Below, one piece after another: positions 8,267-16,183 of a stretch of DNA of 53,267 bases. Within the stretch, counting starts at the first letter, position 1. The number at the start of each line of letters is the position of its first letter. Location: the NCBI RefSeq assembly GCF_900476375.1, contig NZ_UPPP01000079.1, forward strand, positions 1 through 53,267. The letters are read 5' to 3'. The stretch comes from Allolucifera butyrica. GTDB lineage: Bacteria > Bacillota > Negativicutes > Sporomusales > UPPP01. Made by a program: the position numbers and the translations under genes. The notes beneath the pieces are model-generated. The model searched no databases. It was given only the letters and a program-made list of their open reading frames with translations, and was not told where the DNA came from.

Positions 8267-9202
8267 TTATTTGATCACGTATGTTTTTATAAAAGAACAT
8301 ATCTCGTCCATTGCCTGTCGGCATTCCGGAATGAAAGAAGGCATTAAAGCAAAGCAATGCCACATTCCTTCGCCAACATTCAGCGTAACATTGACGCCCG
8401 CGGCTTTCGCTTTTGCGGCAAACCGGGTCGAGTCATCGAGCAGAGTTTCATCGCCGCCTACCTGGATAAGTATGGGCGGAAGTCCGTAAAGATCCCCATA
8501 AAGCGGAGATATCCACGGCAGGCAGGGGTCATTGTCTCCTGCATAATATTTACTGCAGACATGCGCCATCCTCTTCGGGGACAGGCAAACATCAGCGTTT
8601 GTTCGGTGGGACTCCCCTGTTTGATTCAGGTCGGTCCAGGGAGAAAGAGCCACCGCCGCCTCCGGAAGGGGAATGCCTTGATCCCGCAAGGCAAGCAGCG
8701 TTGCTAAGCACAAACCACCCCCGGCGGATTCGCCAACAATCATAATATTAGAGGGCAAAATACCTTCAGCCAAAAGCCACCGATAAGCGGTCACCATGTC
8801 ATCCAATGCAGCGGGAAAAGGATGCTCGGGGGCTAAACGATGCTCAACCAGTAGTACACTTACCCCACTGCCCTTGGCGATTTTGGATACAATACGCCGG
8901 TGATCCTGGCATGATCCACTGACATACGCACCGCCAATTGCATATAGTATTACTTTATCTTTTGCTGCTCCGTCCGGTATTAGCCATTCAGCCGGAAGAC
9001 CCGCCACTGCAGCAGGCGATATTTTTATTCCGTCTATTCGCTTGCCGAACAACTTGCCGAATACTCTATGAAATTCCTCGCATTGCCGGCGAAAATCCGG
9101 TATTGATGTATTAAAATCCCAGGCCCTTTCTTGCAGTTGAAAGCGGAGCAAATGCCTGTGCCTTAAAACAAAGGCAAACAGCCGACTACGTAAACTTGGC
9201 AT
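8267..9202 (-). CDS. Alpha/beta-hydrolase, HSL-type esterase
   Basis: 311 residues. Nucleophile Ser159 lies in GESAGGGL. The acid is Asp251 (VGGDETLLDDS) and His282 (GMWHCF) completes the triad of hormone-sensitive-lipase-type carboxylesterases. The oxyanion motif, usually HGGG, is IGGA here (YAIGGAYVSGS, residues 88-97), so the leading His is replaced by Ile. The backbone amides may still form the hole. Eighteen bases downstream of the TetR gene, hence one operon. Cytoplasmic, no signal peptide. Substrate unknown, probably a short-chain acyl ester. Confidence 0.85.
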   Translation of the reverse strand: MPSLRSRLFAFVLRHRHLLRFQLQERAWDFNTSIPDFRRQCEEFHRVFGKLFGKRIDGIKISPAAVAGLPAEWLIPDGAAKDKVILYAIGGAYVSGSCQDHRRIVSKIAKGSGVSVLLVEHRLAPEHPFPAALDDMVTAYRWLLAEGILPSNIMIVGESAGGGLCLATLLALRDQGIPLPEAAVALSPWTDLNQTGESHRTNADVCLSPKRMAHVCSKYYAGDNDPCLPWISPLYGDLYGLPPILIQVGGDETLLDDSTRFAAKAKAAGVNVTLNVGEGMWHCFALMPSFIPECRQAMDEICSFIKTYVIK

Positions 9203-9220
9203 TTCTATTCTCCTTCTTTT

Positions 9221-9832
9221 CTATTTGCTTTTTTCAGTAAACATGCCGATAAGGATATTCGCATCCGGCGCTCTAAAATTCTCGCCTTGCACGGCATTAT
9301 AGATTGCCAGCCCATTTAACGACGCCCAGAAAACCACGGCCATATCCTGCGCATCATATTTTTTGAATGTGCCGTCCTTCTGCCCGGCGATTATGATTCG
9401 GGTAATCACTTCATGTAGCAAAGACCTGCTCTTGACAATTTCTTTTGCCTCATCCGGTATGGCTTCAAATATGGACGCCTGATTAATAAGCAGATAATAA
9501 TATGCGGTCTCTTTATTTTCAGCAAACCCTTGCAGAAGCTTTTCGATTGCCATCCTTATTTTTTCAAGGGGGCTTAACGGAAGACGTTCTAAAGCCAGCA
9601 CAGCTGCAATCATCTTGTCATACGCATCGTGTAGAAGTTCAACGAAGATTTCCTCTTTAGACTTGTAATAATGATATAAAAGCCCTTGCGAAATATTGGA
9701 GGCCGTAGAAATATCCGTGATCTTCGTCGCGGCAAGCCCCCTTCTGGCAAATAGCTTTAATGCGTTGGAGAGTATTTGCTCCCTGCGCGCATCCTTGATT
9801 TCCTCATTTAGTATCTTATTCCTTGGCGACAT
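9221..9832 (-). CDS. TetR/AcrR-family repressor
   Basis: 203 residues from the ATG at 9832. GAGGA lies 6 bp before it, and the GTG at 9838 abuts the ribosome site. An N-terminal helix-turn-helix (TKITDISTASNISQGLLYHYYKSKEEIF) is followed by a helical ligand-binding domain. It is first in the operon with the esterase and divergent from nothing, so it likely represses its own operon, with an ester or drug-like ligand as inducer. An inverted repeat lies just upstream at 9851-9868. Confidence 0.85.
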   Translation of the reverse strand: MSPRNKILNEEIKDARREQILSNALKLFARRGLAATKITDISTASNISQGLLYHYYKSKEEIFVELLHDAYDKMIAAVLALERLPLSPLEKIRMAIEKLLQGFAENKETAYYYLLINQASIFEAIPDEAKEIVKSRSLLHEVITRIIIAGQKDGTFKKYDAQDMAVVFWASLNGLAIYNAVQGENFRAPDANILIGMFTEKSK

Positions 9833-9850
9833 ATACACTCCTCACAATTG

Positions 9851-9868
9851 ATTGAAATTTTATTCAAT
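9851..9868. promoter_or_regulatory. Candidate TetR operator
   Basis: ATTGAA-N6-TTCAAT is a perfect 6-6-6 inverted repeat about 20-35 bp before the TetR start. A second TTCAAT/GAATAT-like half-site follows near 9865-9895. The position fits autorepression. Confidence 0.5.
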
Positions 9869-9975
9869 ATAAATATATTCTCCTCAGGTGAATATGTCAA
9901 GAAGAAGCAATCAGAAAGAAAAGGAATGTTCCCTCCGCTTCTATAGATCGAAAAACATGATGCACCCGGCAGGAA

Positions 9976-11154
9976 TCAAATTTTAATAGTATTATCGAGC
10001 ACTCGGTAGACATATATTGCCAGCCCGTCCAGCACAATGAGCATTCCTGCGAGTACACAAAAAGAAACCGCAAGACTCGACTGATGCGCTATAAAGCCGA
10101 TGAGCGCCGGCCCCGCGAGAATACCGAAGTACCCCATCGTACTCACGGCAGATACGGCCATATTGATTGGCATGACCTTCTGCCGGCCCGTTAATGAGAA
10201 AAAAATTGGCACAATATTGGCCATGCCAAGACCAATAAGGAAAAACCCACTAAATTCCAATGGCTGCCAAGTGGCAAATATCACAATTAAAAAACCGGCG
10301 ACAGCGGACAAGCTCCCAATGAATACAACTTTTTTGCTGCCGAAGCGCTTTACAAGATAGTCTCCGCCGAGCCGCATTGCGAGCATGGCCGCAGAGAAAA
10401 TAGAAAATCCGCTACCTGCAAATGAAAGGTCCAGACCGCGCACGGATGTTAAAAACACTCCGCTCCAATCCATAATTGCCCCCTCGACGAGAAAAGAAAT
10501 CATCGCAATAATGCCTATAAAAATCACAATACCATGTGGCACAGCAAATGGTGAATTATCGATTTCTCCGCTGTGTTCCTCCAAAAGAAATCTGGCAAAA
10601 GTAAAGACCAGTATTGTAATAACCGTTGCCGCGCAAAATGTAGCCCCAAATGCAGGAATTCCTAACTGAAGCAATAAACCAAAAGCTCCGGCGCCTACAA
10701 AGCCACCTACGCTCCACATGCCGTGAAATCCCGACATAAGCCGCTTGCCAGTTGCTTTTTCCAATACAACCGCACAAATATTCACAACGACATCTATTAT
10801 TCCCATAACCGCGCCAAAGACTAGCATTGCAGCCACACAAAGCCAAAAATTCGAAACCGTGCATAAAACGAGCAATAACACCGCATAAAAAAGCGCTGCA
10901 CCCATAAGTATGCGTTTACAGCCAAACCATCTCACCATGAATCCCGAAAACGGCATTGTAAGCAAAGACCCCGTTCCGATACATAGCAACATGAATCCGA
11001 GAACATCCTCTCCTACAGCCAGACGCGCTTTTAAAAATGGCACAAGCGGCGCCCACGAAGCCGCTCCAAAACCACCTATAAAGAAGAACGCCCGTACTGC
11101 GCTTTCTTGGCAATATTCCGGTTTTATTATTTCTCTGCCTGAAATTTGTTCCAT
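9976..11154 (-). CDS. MFS transporter, YbjJ-like
   Basis: 392 residues with about twelve membrane helices. It resembles the YbjJ/FucP-like branch of the major facilitator superfamily. Key segments are MSGFHGMWSVGGFVGAG near residue 140 and the loop RWFGCKRILMGAALF between helices 2 and 3. Ribosome site AAGGGGATTTT precedes the ATG. It is downstream of, and in the same direction as, TetR-esterase but separated by about 140 bp, so possibly its own unit. Substrate unknown. Confidence 0.8.
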   Translation of the reverse strand: MEQISGREIIKPEYCQESAVRAFFFIGGFGAASWAPLVPFLKARLAVGEDVLGFMLLCIGTGSLLTMPFSGFMVRWFGCKRILMGAALFYAVLLLVLCTVSNFWLCVAAMLVFGAVMGIIDVVVNICAVVLEKATGKRLMSGFHGMWSVGGFVGAGAFGLLLQLGIPAFGATFCAATVITILVFTFARFLLEEHSGEIDNSPFAVPHGIVIFIGIIAMISFLVEGAIMDWSGVFLTSVRGLDLSFAGSGFSIFSAAMLAMRLGGDYLVKRFGSKKVVFIGSLSAVAGFLIVIFATWQPLEFSGFFLIGLGMANIVPIFFSLTGRQKVMPINMAVSAVSTMGYFGILAGPALIGFIAHQSSLAVSFCVLAGMLIVLDGLAIYVYRVLDNTIKI

Positions 11155-11266
11155 AAAATCCCCTTCATTTTTCCTCTCGAGCTAAATTGTAGGTTAGAAT
11201 TCTTTTATTACTTTCTTGAAAACATTGTAATATAGTATTAAATAGCATCACAATAACAGAAACTGA

Positions 11267-11286
11267 GAACTGTACGGGTACAGTTC
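11267..11286. promoter_or_regulatory. Perfect 9-2-9 palindrome
   Basis: GAACTGTAC-GG-GTACAGTTC lies in the gap between the MFS gene and the membrane-protein gene. It is a strong operator candidate of MocR/GntR or TetR type, but no matching regulator adjoins it. Confidence 0.5.
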
Positions 11287-11358
11287 ATTTTTAACCGGTA
11301 CAACACTCCAATTTAGCAAAATAGCCGGTCCAGAAAGTAAAATAATAAATTGGATATG

Positions 11359-11381
11359 CCCGTCAATAGACGGGTTTTTAT
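11359..11381 (+). terminator. Intrinsic terminator without an upstream gene
   Basis: CCCGTC-AATA-GACGGG followed by TTTTTATTT. No plus-strand gene lies between it and the MFS gene, so it may insulate the following promoter or end a short RNA starting near the 11267 palindrome. Confidence 0.7.
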
Positions 11382-11400
11382 TTGTCACTTTTTTGTCACA
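11382..11400 (+). promoter_or_regulatory. Direct-repeat promoter module, copy 1
   Basis: TTGTCAC at 11382 and TTGTCACA at 11393, spaced 11 bp, followed by TTATAA about 8 bp downstream. Similar pairs lie at 16527-16545 and 21069-21087. The layout matches binding sites of OmpR/PhoB-family response regulators. Confidence 0.5.
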
Positions 11401-11498
11401 AATTTATTATAAGCTTTAAGAAGAAAAATTTTCCATACGGTTATAATTTTGGACTGGCATTTAAAAACAAAAACGAAAATAAAATGAGGAGTGATTTT

Positions 11499-11984
11499 AT
11501 GTGGCAATTGTCAAAACGGATTCTTATTATAGTAACCGCCCCTTTTCTATTTATAGGTGCATGGTTTCTTTACAGTGGGTTCACAGCAGAACCTGACATG
11601 TATACCGGTTCTACCTTATCAAACTTCTATTACATGATGGGCGGAATGTTCATCATTCTCCCTCTTGTCCTCGCGGGAGTAATTTTCTTAGTCATCAAGA
11701 AAATCAATACCAGAAAAATATATCTTGCCCAAAATGGCATAAGAGGCGAAGCAGAAATACTGTCCCTTGAACAAACCGGAATTTATATTAACAACCTTCC
11801 TCAAATTAGATTCCAACTGCAAGTAAATCTGCCTAATCGAGACCCTTACCAAATCGAACATAAAGAAACAGTAAACTTAATCAGCCTAAATTCTTTAAAT
11901 ATAGGGGCTAAATTCCCGGTTTTCGTCGATCCTGTCAATCCTGAAAAAGTTTTATTGCTTTTCAACTCAAGGTTGGAGTTTTAA
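11499..11984 (+). CDS. Small two-helix membrane protein, DUF3592-like
   Basis: 161 residues from the ATG at 11499, chosen because GAGGAG lies 7 bp before it. Upstream in-frame codons lack a ribosome site. Two membrane helices (about 9-27 and 45-68) are followed by a soluble beta-rich domain. That domain has the pattern GxAEILSLEQTGIYIN ... PYQIEHKETV ... FPVFVDPVNPEKVLL, which recurs in small bacterial membrane proteins of the DUF3592 type. Role unknown. The promoter module with TTGTCAC direct repeats just upstream suggests envelope- or phosphate-type two-component control. Confidence 0.6.
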   Translation: MWQLSKRILIIVTAPFLFIGAWFLYSGFTAEPDMYTGSTLSNFYYMMGGMFIILPLVLAGVIFLVIKKINTRKIYLAQNGIRGEAEILSLEQTGIYINNLPQIRFQLQVNLPNRDPYQIEHKETVNLISLNSLNIGAKFPVFVDPVNPEKVLLLFNSRLEF

Positions 11985-12040
11985 CCTATATGAGTAAAAG
12001 TTTATAATATTATCTCAAAAACGCCTTTATTAATCTTTAT

Positions 12041-12110
12041 TTCCCATAAAAGAAAACAAAGCTCCTGCCAGATTCTGTATATTGATGGCAGGAGTTTATT
12101 ATTCATTCTT
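12041..12110. repeat. Dispersed hairpin repeat family A, copy 2
   Basis: Best-formed copy: GCTCCTGCCA and TGGCAGGAG pair perfectly. On the minus strand the stem is followed by CTTTGTTTTC, a good terminator tail, and on the plus strand by TTTATTATT. It lies between convergent genes (11499-11984 and 12169-12909), so it acts as a bidirectional terminator. Confidence 0.75.
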
Positions 12111-12168
12111 CTCTCGAGTATTATGACAAACAAGGAGCGTCCCTCCTCGTCCTATTATTTATATCATA

Positions 12169-12909
12169 TCAAATACCAATCTTCATTTTAAATTTCTGTT
12201 CTAATAATGTTGCCTTTTCCTTCGTTAGCAGCGCATCCTCTTTTATGCCTCTAAGTTTAACAATATACGTCCATCTTCCGTACATAGCGATTCTGTAAAT
12301 TTTACTAATTTGAATAATATAAGATTTGTGACTGCGTATAAATTGGGTTTCCGGCAGTTTCGCTTCAATTTCTGAAAGCGTTTCTGTTGTATGGTATTTT
12401 CCTTGTTCAGTAATGATAGTAGTTGTTCGGTCTTCACGCTGAATCAGTATAATATCCTTAGTATGAACAATTGCCAGTCCTTCTTTATCCTTAATGAGGA
12501 CTTCATCCCTTATTTCCCCTTGGATTTGAGCATATTCTTGTTCATTGGCTTGAATGTGTTGCATCCTGTTAACTGTTTCTTTTAATCTATCCATTTTAAA
12601 AGGCTTAACAAGATAGTCAAAAGCATATAGTTCGAATGCTTGTGGCATATATTGTTGAAATGCTGTTACAAAAACAATCATACACTTGGGGTTAATATCA
12701 ATAATTTGCTTAGCTGCATCAAAACCGTTTTTTTCCCCCATTTCTATATCTAAAAAAACAGCATGAGGTCTACGAAGTGTAACCATTTCAACAGCTTGAT
12801 CGGCATTTTCGGCTTCTCCTAATATAACCACATCTTTAATTGTATATAAGGCTTTTCGCAACAATAAACGCATGCCTTCCTGATCATCAGCAGTAATGAC
12901 ATTAAACAA
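12169..12909 (-). CDS. LytTR-family response regulator
   Basis: 246 residues. A receiver domain (1-120) has acidic residues D8/D9, phosphoacceptor Asp54 (HAVFLDIEMGEKNGF), and T82 and K102 positions (VFVTAF, LVKPF). A LytTR DNA-binding domain (about 140-246) contains FIRSHKSYIIQISKIYRI. The start is TTG at 12909 behind AAAGGGGG. AgrA/LytR-type regulators bind direct repeats upstream of promoters. Third gene of a set with a small membrane protein and a sensor kinase, but separated from the kinase by 113 bp that repeat the operon's own upstream segment, so it likely has an extra promoter. Confidence 0.9.
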   Translation of the reverse strand: MFNVITADDQEGMRLLLRKALYTIKDVVILGEAENADQAVEMVTLRRPHAVFLDIEMGEKNGFDAAKQIIDINPKCMIVFVTAFQQYMPQAFELYAFDYLVKPFKMDRLKETVNRMQHIQANEQEYAQIQGEIRDEVLIKDKEGLAIVHTKDIILIQREDRTTTIITEQGKYHTTETLSEIEAKLPETQFIRSHKSYIIQISKIYRIAMYGRWTYIVKLRGIKEDALLTKEKATLLEQKFKMKIGI

Positions 12910-12979
12910 AACGGTTGAACCCCCTTTCCTTCTAGAACTTTAAGATGTTCTTCCCTTTTAGCTTATACTTTTATTACGC

Positions 12980-13042
12980 TACGTTTTATTTAATTCAATT
13001 CACTGTGCTTCAAGCATAAACTTTATGCCTTACTTGTCGCTT
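12980..13042 (-). repeat. Duplicated promoter segment, copy before the response regulator
   Basis: On the minus strand it matches 14143-14209 at about 53 of 66 aligned positions, including TTGAAGCA and TTGAATTAA. It overlaps the last codons of the kinase gene. TTGAAG and AATAAA, 17 bp apart, could form a promoter for the response regulator. The shared sequence may hold the LytTR binding site. Confidence 0.55.
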
Positions 13043-13745
13043 TAAAAATCTTTATGGTAAAGATCATCCCATACTCAGCGCTGGTAGCCCAAACATCCCC
13101 ATAGTTTTTTAGTGCTTTCTTAACAAGAGACAGACCCAGGCCATGTCCTGCTTGACTCTTACTTGTTATGCCTTCTTTAAAAACAGAAGTTATCTCTTTC
13201 TCATTTAAACTCTCCCCAGTATTACTAACCTCAAAAAAATAGCTGTTCATATCTTCAAAAACCTTTATCCAAACGCATTTTTCCTCTTCCACCTTGGAGG
13301 TTGCTTCCAACGCATTATCAATTAAATTACTTAAGCAGCCGCATAGATCCCACTCTTCCATATCAATTTCAGAAAGATTAGAACTTGCATTAACAATAAA
13401 ACGAATCCCTTTCTGTTCAGCCTCATTGCTTTTAGTTTGCAGAAGAGCATTTATGGCAATCTTTTCTGTTTTGATGTTATTGTTTAACTGATTAATTTTA
13501 CCGTAAATTTGATTGAGATAGCGGGATGCTTCCTCGTACTCTTTGAGTTCAATCAAGCCATAAGTCACTTGCAAATGGTTTAAAAAATCATGTCTTTGAG
13601 CCCTTAAATCATTATTTAGTAATTCAATATTCTGATACGCTTTTATCTGCTGTTTATTTTGCCGCCATTTACTAATCAGAAAGATATTTATTACTAAAAG
13701 CAGCCCATTGGCGCAAACCATAAGAAATACTAATCTAATTTCCAT
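13023..13745 (-). CDS. Sensor histidine kinase, Spo0B/AgrC-type, short
   Basis: 240 residues with a single N-terminal membrane helix (about 5-25) and no extracellular sensor. The dimerisation helix carries the phospho-acceptor His52 in QRHDFLNHLQV (SPOB_a type). A GHKL ATPase domain follows with N-box NLIDNALEA and G-box GHGLGLSLV. Usual AgrC-like kinases have 5-7 helices, so this one must sense through its one helix, the cytoplasm, or the 114-residue membrane protein 4 bp upstream. Its last codons lie in a duplicated promoter segment. Confidence 0.88.
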   Translation of the reverse strand: MEIRLVFLMVCANGLLLVINIFLISKWRQNKQQIKAYQNIELLNNDLRAQRHDFLNHLQVTYGLIELKEYEEASRYLNQIYGKINQLNNNIKTEKIAINALLQTKSNEAEQKGIRFIVNASSNLSEIDMEEWDLCGCLSNLIDNALEATSKVEEEKCVWIKVFEDMNSYFFEVSNTGESLNEKEITSVFKEGITSKSQAGHGLGLSLVKKALKNYGDVWATSAEYGMIFTIKIFKATSKA

Positions 13746-13749
13746 TATA

Positions 13750-14094
13750 TTACCTCAAACGCCACATCCATTTTGAGTCAATTGCTCCATTCCCTCCATA
13801 CCAGTTCTGCTTCATAGCTAGTATCGCCCAGCCTTCTTTAAGTTTATCTTCTAAAGCGTATTTAACTCTAAAGAATTTATAGCTTAATTCTGCTTCTTTG
13901 TAGTCATTATTAATAGGACAGTTCGTTCTTTGCACCTGTTCAATACTAATAATATTTCCACCTAATGATTTAATTTCTTTTTCTATGATACGCATACGTT
14001 GATTGTAAACACTTCTAGAAGTCGCTATAAGCATCCATGAGGAGATTATAACTCCACCTACAAGGGTTAAAAATAACGCTACCTGTAATTCCAT
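13750..14094 (-). CDS. Small single-pass membrane protein, partner of the kinase
   Basis: 114 residues from ATG 14094, with GGAGG 8 bp upstream; the TTG at 14109 overlaps that site. One membrane helix (about 5-25) is followed by a cytoplasmic domain (RIIEKEIKSLGGNIISIEQV ... GWAILAMKQNWYGG). The gene ends 4 bp before the kinase start, so translation is coupled. I do not recognise the family. The context suggests a sensory or accessory subunit of the histidine kinase. Confidence 0.65.
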   Translation of the reverse strand: MELQVALFLTLVGGVIISSWMLIATSRSVYNQRMRIIEKEIKSLGGNIISIEQVQRTNCPINNDYKEAELSYKFFRVKYALEDKLKEGWAILAMKQNWYGGNGAIDSKWMWRLR

Positions 14095-14142
14095 TTTTAA
14101 TACCTCCAAACCAAAATTATTAATCTTATGCTTCTTATTAAA

Positions 14143-14209
14143 CCACGCTTTATGATTAATTCAAGTGACTTTGCTTCAAACATACACTTTAATGCTTTAA
14201 TTGTCACTT
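14143..14209 (-). promoter_or_regulatory. Duplicated promoter segment before the kinase operon
   Basis: Contains TTGAAG and ATCATA spaced 17 bp on the minus strand, about 40 bp before the first gene. It is closely repeated at 12980-13042. Shared blocks GTATG/TTATG-TTGAAGC and TTGAATTAA are candidates for the LytTR recognition repeats. Confidence 0.5.
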
Positions 14210-14288
14210 CCTAGAAAATAGTCTGGATAATATTGAAAGAGGTATTGGCCGACGCGCTTTTAAACAGGCTCGATTCGGTAAAAATTAT

Positions 14289-14343
14289 TGACCAAATAAC
14301 TTGGAGTGATATATTATAATACATGAATATACGTTCATGTATC
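14289..14343 (+). promoter_or_regulatory. Metal-responsive promoter with ArsR/SmtB-type operator
   Basis: TTGACC (14289-14294) and TATATT (14311-14316) are 16 bp apart. ATACATGAA-N6-TTCATGTAT (14320-14343) is a perfect 9-6-9 inverted repeat across the start region, the usual form of SmtB/CadC operators. The ArsR gene follows directly. Confidence 0.75.
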
Positions 14344-14354
14344 GAGGTGATTAT

Positions 14355-14717
14355 ATGATAGAGCACGAATGCGATGTGTGCGAACAATTATGCGAACATC
14401 CCCAGAATATTTGCCTTGCTAAAGCCGAAATGCTTTCCGAAGATGCGGTTCATAAACTAGCTGAGACATTTAAGATACTTGGCGATTCTACCAGGATAAA
14501 GATTTTGCACGCGCTGTCCAAGCGGGAGCTTTGCGTTTGCGATATTGCCGCCGTAGTCCAGATGGGGCAGTCGGCAGTATCGCATCAACTCAGGCTTTTA
14601 CGCAGTTCCCGTTTGGTCAAGTACCGCAAGGAGGGCAAAATGGTCTGGTATTCGCTTGATGACGATCATATATCGCTGCTACTTTCCCAGGGCATCAAAC
14701 ATATAGCACACAGATAG
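14355..14717 (+). CDS. ArsR/SmtB-family metal sensor, CadC-like
   Basis: 120 residues from ATG 14355 behind GAGGTGA; the ATG at 14337 lies in the operator. The N-terminal Cys-rich arm (C6, C9, C13, C20) and C60/C62 in ELCVCDIA form a CadC-type thiolate site for Cd/Pb/Zn. A winged helix (SAVSHQLRLLRSSRLV) and a His-rich C-terminus (DDDHISLLLSQGIKHIAH, the alpha5 zinc ligands) follow. It represses its own promoter and the CDF gene 138 bp downstream until metal binds. Confidence 0.88.
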   Translation: MIEHECDVCEQLCEHPQNICLAKAEMLSEDAVHKLAETFKILGDSTRIKILHALSKRELCVCDIAAVVQMGQSAVSHQLRLLRSSRLVKYRKEGKMVWYSLDDDHISLLLSQGIKHIAHR

Positions 14718-14855
14718 AGTGATGACTATCAAACCCAAAATAAGTTCATCGCCTGATACGCCAATTATTAGTTGAGGTATCAGGAATAATAACACGGATG
14801 CGAATTCAATTGTAGAGTCCTAATGTATTGGAAATTGACAAAGGAGACTATATTT

Positions 14856-15797
14856 ATGGAAAAATACAGTCACGAGCATCATAATGGACACAATCATGAA
14901 GACGTATTTCATTCACACGCGCCCGCAGGTAAATTAAAAACCGCATTTGTCTTAACACTTATTATTTTGATTGTCGAGTTATTCGGCGGCTTCATTTCCC
15001 ATAGTCTGGCGCTGTTATCGGATGCCGGCCATGTGCTTACCGATATCGCCGCCATTGGACTGTCCTGGTATGCTGTCAAGCAGTCGGAAAAATCAGCGAA
15101 CGAAAAGCTGACATACGGATATTTCCGGGCAGGTATTTTGGCTGCTTTCATAAATGGTATAACCCTAATATTTATTACTCTCTGGATTTTATGGGAAGCA
15201 TATAATCGCTTTCAAAACCCTGAGTTGGTCACCCCGACCTGGATGTTTGTCAGCGCGGGTGTAGGGCTTATTTTAAATCTGTATCTTGGCTTGGGCATGC
15301 GTCATGACGAAAACATTAATGTCAAAAGCGCGGTTCTCCATATGCTCGGGGATGCTGCCGCATCTGCCGGAGTCATAATTGGAGGCATCATTATCTCTTT
15401 TACCCATTGGTATGTCATAGACCCGATTTTGAGTGTGCTTATCGCTTTATTAATTGCCTTCGGGGCCTGGAACATTGTGAAGCAGACCGTCAGCATATTA
15501 ATGGAAGGTACGCCTGCAGGGGTTGAAATTTCCAAGGTTGTCGAGACCATCCTCTCCGTGGCTGAGATTCAAGATGTTCATGATTTGCACGTTTGGACAA
15601 TAACAACCGGGAGAAATGCCTTGTCTTGTCATGCCGTTGTGGATAGCAATTTTACAGTGAAGGAACTGCAAAACATTTTACGGGATGTCGAGCACCGGCT
15701 ACTCCACCTAAATATTGGTCACGTGACAATTCAGATCGAAGATCAGTGTCACCCTTGCGGTAACTCACTACTTTGCTGCAAGGGAGAAAGAAAATAA
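14856..15797 (+). CDS. Zn/Cd-type cation diffusion facilitator
   Basis: 313 residues from ATG 14856 behind AAAGGAG. The N-terminus is His-rich (SHEHHNGHNHEDVFHSHA). Six membrane helices follow, with canonical sites H59-x3-D63 (SDAGHVLTD) and H162-x3-D166 (LHMLGDAAAS), then a C-terminal cytoplasmic domain ending DQCHPCGNSLLCC. It exports Zn(II)/Cd(II)/Co(II) in exchange for protons. Under the upstream ArsR sensor. Compare with the variant CDF at 4779-5645. Confidence 0.9.
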   Translation: MEKYSHEHHNGHNHEDVFHSHAPAGKLKTAFVLTLIILIVELFGGFISHSLALLSDAGHVLTDIAAIGLSWYAVKQSEKSANEKLTYGYFRAGILAAFINGITLIFITLWILWEAYNRFQNPELVTPTWMFVSAGVGLILNLYLGLGMRHDENINVKSAVLHMLGDAAASAGVIIGGIIISFTHWYVIDPILSVLIALLIAFGAWNIVKQTVSILMEGTPAGVEISKVVETILSVAEIQDVHDLHVWTITTGRNALSCHAVVDSNFTVKELQNILRDVEHRLLHLNIGHVTIQIEDQCHPCGNSLLCCKGERK

Positions 15798-15824
15798 GTT
15801 CCTTCCTGTCTTGAAATAAAAAAA

Positions 15825-15849
15825 GCCGCCAGACAGGCAATCTGGCAGC
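15825..15849. terminator. Bidirectional terminator
   Basis: GCCGCCAGA and TCTGGCAGC pair around a 7-base loop. An eight-A run on the left gives a U-tract for the minus-strand gene 15874-16050. Convergent with the CDF gene. Confidence 0.8.
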
Positions 15850-15873
15850 ATCATTCTAAATGCTTTCATTTCC

Positions 15874-16050
15874 TTACCAAATGTTTTTCCATAATCTATC
15901 CTCTTCACTTGGAAATTCATCCACATGATAGATATTAGTACTACCGCATTTGGGACAGCATTCTAAATATCCACCGTCGCCTATTGGTTTCAATATTGCT
16001 CCCTCGGTCTCAAATACTTTTCCACATTTCATGCATTTTGCAACTGCCAT
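15874..16050 (-). CDS. 58-residue zinc-ribbon protein
   Basis: A short gene with GGAGGAGACAAAA ahead of its ATG at 16050. Product begins MAVAKCMKCGKVFETEGAIL and has CxxC pairs at C6/C9 and C32-C35 (LECCPKCGST), a two-knuckle zinc ribbon. It ends in acidic EEDRLWKNIW. Soluble and cytoplasmic. Role unknown. It has its own terminator (15825-15849). Confidence 0.75.
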   Translation of the reverse strand: MAVAKCMKCGKVFETEGAILKPIGDGGYLECCPKCGSTNIYHVDEFPSEEDRLWKNIW

Positions 16051-16136
16051 TTTTGTCTCCTCCTCCCGGCTACTACTTATAGATTGTACATTCGCAGACA
16101 GAATCCTTTTATAAAAACATGAGACAAAACAAAAAA

Positions 16137-16170
16137 GTCGCCTTGGTCCGAAGACCAGAGCGGCTTTTTG
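16137..16170 (-). terminator. Terminator of the His-rich protein gene
   Basis: A 12-base imperfect stem (GTCGCCTTGGTC pairing with GACCAGAGCGGC) is followed on the minus strand by TTTTTTGTTTT. Confidence 0.8.
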
Positions 16171-16183
16171 CTATTCCTGAAAC

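Noticed and set aside
12169..14094. An agr-type quorum-sensing system
   Set aside because: The kinase lacks the multi-helix sensor, and no AgrB protease or peptide precursor is present.
14289..14321. A TATAAT -10 box at 14316 paired with TTGACC
   Set aside because: The spacing would be 21 bp; TATATT at 14311 gives the normal 16 bp.
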